Assembly (NCBI GenBank): GCA_030149405.1
Contig: JASBRM010000197.1
Location: forward strand, 1-15,900
Direction of reading: 5' to 3'
Length of the DNA: 15,900 nucleotides
DNA from: Neptuniibacter sp.
GTDB lineage: Bacteria > Pseudomonadota > Gammaproteobacteria > Pseudomonadales > Balneatricaceae
The notes beneath the pieces are model-generated. The model searched no databases, was not told the origin of the DNA, and saw only the letters and a list, made by a program, of their open reading frames with translations. Below are positions 12,711 through 15,900 of this stretch, in pieces (position 1 is the stretch's first letter; each line of letters opens with the position of its first letter). The translations under genes were made by a program, and so were the position numbers.

Positions 12711-14630
12711 ATGAGCTATAAAAATACGCATGATTCATGCAGCAACCTGACTGCAGAGCAGGATTCAGATTTTACTCAGATTATTGAGCGTGGTGTCAGC
12801 CGTCGTGGTTTTATGGCTGGCATGGGTGCACTTGGTATTGGTGCTTTCATCGGTTTGTCACCAATCTCGCAATCTGTTCAGGCTGCAATGAAAACCGTTA
12901 ACAGCAAACTGATGGGTTTTAAGCCAATCCCTGCAAGCACTGCGGATACAGTTGTGGTTCCTGAGGGGTACAAAGTATCTAACCTTATTTCCTGGGGCGA
13001 CCCAATCTTTGAAGGCGCTCCTGAGTTTGATCAGTCTGGTAAAGCACCGGCTGCAGCGCAGGCAAAGCAGTTCGGTGATAACACAGACGGTATGTCCCTG
13101 TTCCCGATCTCCGAAGATCGTGCAGTTCTGGCTATCAACAACGAGTATACAAATAACGACCTGTTATTTGATCACAAAGGCGAAAGCATGACTGCGGATG
13201 ATGTGCTGAAAGCCCAGAACGCTCATGGTGTTTCCATCTTTGAGATTCAGAAAACATCTAAAGGCTGGTCTGTAGATCGTGGTGGCAAAGTAAACCGTCG
13301 CATCACTGCGAATACGCCAATGCGGCTAACAGGTCCTGCTGCTGGTCATGACCTTCTGAAAACTGCGGCGGATGCAACAGGTACAGAAGTTCTGGGTACT
13401 TTCAATAACTGTGCAAATGGTGAAACGCCTTGGGGTACTTACCTCACTTGTGAAGAAAACTTCCACAACTACTTCGGTACTGGGGATGAGTCATACGCTG
13501 TGCCTGCTGCACAGAAGCGTTACGGTATTAAGCCTGAAGATAAACGTTACCAGTGGAGCAAGTTCGACGAGCGTTTTGATCTGGCTAAAAACCCGAACGA
13601 ACCAAACCGTCATGGGTGGGTTGTTGAAATCGATCCAATGGATCCAGAATCAAAACCACTTAAGCGTACAGCCCTGGGTCGCTTCAAACATGAAAATGCG
13701 GCACTGATGATTGATAACAGTGGTCATGCTGTTGTTTATCTGGGTGACGATGAGCGTGGAGAGCATCTGTACAAATTCGTATCCAAAGGTAAGTACGATG
13801 CCTCTAACAAAGCGGCTAATCGTAACCTCTTGGAAGACGGCACTCTTTACGTTGCTAAGTTTGAAGCTGCTGACGGTGAACTGAAAGGTAAAGGTCAGTG
13901 GCTGGAACTGACGTTTGGTAAAAATGGCCTGACAGCAGAAAACGGTTTTAACAATCAGGCAGAAGTGCTTATCCATACACGCCTTGCAGCGACTCAGGTG
14001 GGCGCGACGACTATGGACCGTCCAGAGTGGGTAGCCGTGCATCCGAACAAGATGAGCGCTTGCTGTACTCTGACGAACAACAAACATCGTGGTAAGAAAG
14101 ATAATCAGCCTGTTAGTGGTCCGAATCCGCGCACAGGCAACAAATATGGTCAGATCGTTCGCTGGACACCTGTAAATGGTGACCATACAGCGGCTGAATT
14201 TGATTGGGACTTGTATGTTGTTGCGGGTAACCCATCAGTTCATAAAGAGGGTCTGAACGCAGGCAGTAGCAATATCACGACTGAAAACATGTTCAACAGC
14301 CCAGATGGTCTTGGCTTTGATAAAGGTGGCCGCCTGTGGATCATGACGGATGGTAAATATTCCAACAAAGATGACTTTGCTGGCATGGGTAACAACCAGA
14401 TGCTTTGTGGTGATCCGGAAACAGGTGAAATTCATCGCTTCCTGACAGGCCCGATTGCGTCTGAAGTAACAGGTCTGGCGTTTTCGCCTGACCACAAAAC
14501 CATGTTTGTAGGCATTCAGCATCCTGGGGAAAAAGGTAAGCCTTCTCACTTCCCGGGTGGAGGTGACAGCAAGCCTCGTTCTACAGTGGTTATGGTGACG
14601 CGTGAAGACGGTGGTGTTATTGGTGCATAA
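12711..14630 (+). CDS. phoX: PhoX family alkaline phosphatase, Tat-exported
   Basis: The 639-residue protein begins with a twin-arginine signal: SRRGFMAG (residues 30-37), a hydrophobic helix, and a likely cut at SVQA-A near 58. The mature part carries PhoX/DUF839 motifs: AINNEYTNND, NCANGETPWGTYLTCEENFHNYF, GRFKHENAALMIDNSGHAVVYLGDDERGEHLYKFVS, MDRPEWVAVHP, NSPDGLGFDKGGRLWIMTDG and FLTGPIASEVTGLAFSPD. PhoX enzymes are iron-calcium monoesterases that release phosphate from organic phosphomonoesters; they are common in marine bacteria. Tat export to the periplasm or beyond is expected. An ATG at 12678 in the same frame would add 11 residues; both starts have weak ribosome sites, and I prefer 12711 because it gives a normal polar N-region. 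PhoB control is likely for the family, but only a weak half site is visible. A strong terminator follows. Confidence 0.9.
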   Translation: MSYKNTHDSCSNLTAEQDSDFTQIIERGVSRRGFMAGMGALGIGAFIGLSPISQSVQAAMKTVNSKLMGFKPIPASTADTVVVPEGYKVSNLISWGDPIFEGAPEFDQSGKAPAAAQAKQFGDNTDGMSLFPISEDRAVLAINNEYTNNDLLFDHKGESMTADDVLKAQNAHGVSIFEIQKTSKGWSVDRGGKVNRRITANTPMRLTGPAAGHDLLKTAADATGTEVLGTFNNCANGETPWGTYLTCEENFHNYFGTGDESYAVPAAQKRYGIKPEDKRYQWSKFDERFDLAKNPNEPNRHGWVVEIDPMDPESKPLKRTALGRFKHENAALMIDNSGHAVVYLGDDERGEHLYKFVSKGKYDASNKAANRNLLEDGTLYVAKFEAADGELKGKGQWLELTFGKNGLTAENGFNNQAEVLIHTRLAATQVGATTMDRPEWVAVHPNKMSACCTLTNNKHRGKKDNQPVSGPNPRTGNKYGQIVRWTPVNGDHTAAEFDWDLYVVAGNPSVHKEGLNAGSSNITTENMFNSPDGLGFDKGGRLWIMTDGKYSNKDDFAGMGNNQMLCGDPETGEIHRFLTGPIASEVTGLAFSPDHKTMFVGIQHPGEKGKPSHFPGGGDSKPRSTVVMVTREDGGVIGA

Positions 14631-14648
14631 GCTCTTTTTAAACAAAAG

Positions 14649-14672
14649 AAAGGGGCTTTAAGCCCCTTTTTT
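14649..14672 (+). terminator. Intrinsic terminator of phoX
   Basis: AAAGGGGCT and AGCCCCTTT form a 9-bp stem with a TTA loop, followed by further Ts (T-run 14667-14672). It begins 18 bases after the phoX stop codon. Confidence 0.9.
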
Positions 14673-14702
14673 CTTGTTCAGCGTTATTGATTTTGAGGCA
14701 TA

Positions 14703-14728
14703 AAAAAACCGGCAGAAGCCGGTTTTTT
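14703..14728 (-). terminator. Intrinsic terminator of the SDR gene
   Basis: An 11-bp stem (AAAAAACCGGC and GCCGGTTTTTT) with an AGAA loop has T-runs in both directions. It lies 16 bases after the SDR stop codon on the minus strand and may also back up phoX termination. Confidence 0.9.
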
Positions 14729-14744
14729 ATCGAATAAATTTCGA

Positions 14745-15512
14745 TTAGATACGCAGACCGCCATCAACCTCGAAGCAACGACCAGTGATGTAGTCATTTT
14801 CAAGGATGAAGTTAACAGTCGAAGCGATCTCTTCTGGTTTACCCAGACGCTTAGCTGGGATGCCAGCAGCAATTTTTTCCAGAGCTTCAGGCTTCATGCT
14901 CATTACCATCTCAGTGCCGATGTAACCTGGAGCGATAGACGCTGCACGGATACCGTAGCGAGATAGTTCTTTAGCCCAGGTAACAGCCATAGCTTCTACA
15001 CCAGCTTTAGTTGCTGTGTAGTTAGTCTGGCCCATGTTACCGGAACGAGAAATAGAAGAGATGTTGATGATGCAACCAGGTACGCCCAGATCGATCATCT
15101 GTGCAGCAGCTTCACGAGCACACAGGAAAGTACCTGTCAGGTTAACGTCCATTACCAGGTTCCACTGGTCCATAGACATTTTCTTAGCTACTTTGCCAGT
15201 TTCGCGATCGACTTTCATGAACAGACCGTCACGAGTGATACCAGCGTTGTTTACCAGACCATGCAATGTGCCGAAATCAGCAACAATGTCAGTAAACATT
15301 TTTTCTACTTCATCTTCTTTAGCTACGTTGCAGATGTATGCACGTGCTTCAACGCCTTTTTCCATGCAAAGGCCAACAGTAGTGTCCAGATCTTCCTGAC
15401 TCAGGTCAGCCAGCGCCAGTTTTGCGCCTTTAGCAGCCAGTTCAAGAGCCATAGCACGGCCCAGACCGCGACCACCACCAGTTACAACAATTACTTTATC
15501 TTTGAGTTCCAT
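14745..15512 (-). CDS. SDR family oxidoreductase (FabG-like 3-oxoacyl reductase)
   Basis: This classical short-chain dehydrogenase of 255 residues has TGGGRGLG (11-18) for NAD(P)H binding, LVNNAG (86-91), the catalytic set N124, S153, Y165 and K169 (NYTATKAG), IAPGYIGTEM after the active site, and the C-terminal FEVDGGLRI. It resembles 3-oxoacyl-ACP reductases (FabG) and acetoacetyl-CoA reductases. An insert of about 13 residues (roughly 100-113, DRETGKVAKKMSM) after NNAGITRDGLFMK sets it apart from housekeeping FabG, and no fatty-acid cluster surrounds it, so the substrate is uncertain. ATG 15512 is preceded by AAGGGT at about nine bases. It is monocistronic with its own terminator. Confidence 0.88.
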   Translation of the reverse strand: MELKDKVIVVTGGGRGLGRAMALELAAKGAKLALADLSQEDLDTTVGLCMEKGVEARAYICNVAKEDEVEKMFTDIVADFGTLHGLVNNAGITRDGLFMKVDRETGKVAKKMSMDQWNLVMDVNLTGTFLCAREAAAQMIDLGVPGCIINISSISRSGNMGQTNYTATKAGVEAMAVTWAKELSRYGIRAASIAPGYIGTEMVMSMKPEALEKIAAGIPAKRLGKPEEIASTVNFILENDYITGRCFEVDGGLRI

Positions 15513-15900
15513 TGAGGATTACCCTTAACTTCGGTTTTCTCTTTTGTGCGTTGCGTCATTGTTCAGAAAATAAACTTATCCCGCTTTTGCAAAAAAGTCT
15601 ACAGCTCTATCAAGATCCGCTATTTATCAATAAGTTCTATAGCCAAATGGATAGACACTTAAGTTTAGCTTATGCGTTTGCTAACTATATGAAGGGAAGA
15701 GGTTTTTTTGCGCTGCATTATGTGGGAGGTACTTTGGTATTAAGTGCCAATATACAGTGCAGTTAAAGTCAAAAAGTCTTGCTGCATTTGGTGGTAAAGC
15801 TTGAAAAAAACGAATTAAACCCTACCTTACTAGGCATTAAGCTACTTAATTTGAGCCCAAAAGCGACCTTGTTTATGAAGTTTCTGTTTCTGTTATTTAT
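15513..15900. other. Intergenic region at the right end, no confident gene
   Basis: These 388 bases contain the upstream region of the SDR gene, without a clear promoter. A TTG-started plus-strand frame (15512-15766) overlaps the SDR start and looks like chance. At the far end ATG 15875 begins MKFLFLLF, which could be the start of a signal peptide running off the window; a TTGAAA (15801-15806) lies upstream, but there is no good ribosome site. Confidence 0.5.

Noticed and set aside
13650..14186. 178-codon minus-strand frame opposite phoX
   Set aside because: Its length is a by-product of the codon bias of phoX; the translation is rich in residues typical of antisense frames, and there is no ribosome site.
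15512..15766. 84-codon plus-strand frame starting at TTG
   Set aside because: It begins opposite the SDR start codon, has a rare start without a ribosome site, and shows no recognisable domain.
1..15900. CRISPR arrays, tRNA or rRNA genes, insertion sequences, prophage or toxin-antitoxin modules
   Set aside because: No regularly spaced repeats, cloverleaf-like genes, transposase or integrase, or paired small toxin-antitoxin frames were seen on either strand.

Overview
The window reads as ordinary chromosome of a marine-type gammaproteobacterium, most likely Oceanospirillales or a close relative. The evidence is moderate GC with AT-rich spacers, the protein families present (YajQ, NnrS, PPK2, AmpG-like permease, UPF0319/DUF2057, PhoX, acidic Gram-negative porin), and recognisable NsrR-, FNR/Anr- and Fur-type operators. 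There is no sign of a prophage, insertion sequence, CRISPR array, rRNA or tRNA. I cannot name the species.

Layout, left to right. 1-231 (+) is the 3' end of a YhdH/AcuI-type reductase. 291-1469 (-) is nnrS, with a promoter overlapped by a good NsrR-type box. 1702-3249 (+) is an HDOD-GAF signalling protein. 3264-4146 (-) is a two-gene unit: a PduO-type cobalamin adenosyltransferase followed, one base later, by a small secreted protein with six mirror-symmetric cysteines. 4260-5404 (-) is ppk2 plus a 75-residue helical protein, downstream of what looks like a class II FNR/Anr promoter. 5528-6421 (-) is a panE-like reductase, divergent from yajQ (6527-7009, +). 7064-7270 (-) is a doubtful small ORF. 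7372-8346 (+) is a phosphoribosyltransferase-HAD fusion of unknown substrate. 8405-8626 (-) is a 73-residue unknown protein with a GTG start and a strong Fur-box promoter. 8698-10071 (-) is an AmpG-like MFS permease. 10216-11169 (-) is a major-porin gene interrupted by an in-frame amber codon. 11213-11881 (-) is a DUF2057 protein. 11882-12710 is about 0.8 kb without a convincing gene. 12711-14630 (+) is a Tat-exported PhoX phosphatase. 14745-15512 (-) is a FabG-like SDR. The last 388 bases show no confident gene.

The genes are mostly independent transcription units separated by clear hairpin terminators, not one pathway. Common themes are stress and nutrient responses: nitric oxide (nnrS/NsrR), low oxygen and polyphosphate (ppk2/FNR), iron (Fur-box gene), phosphate (phoX), and the envelope (porin, AmpG-like, DUF2057). 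The observations most worth checking are the amber-interrupted but otherwise undamaged porin, the symmetric six-cysteine protein coupled to the adenosyltransferase, the PRTase-HAD fusion, and the three well-placed operator/promoter combinations. I did not find a multi-gene system that I could defend as new.
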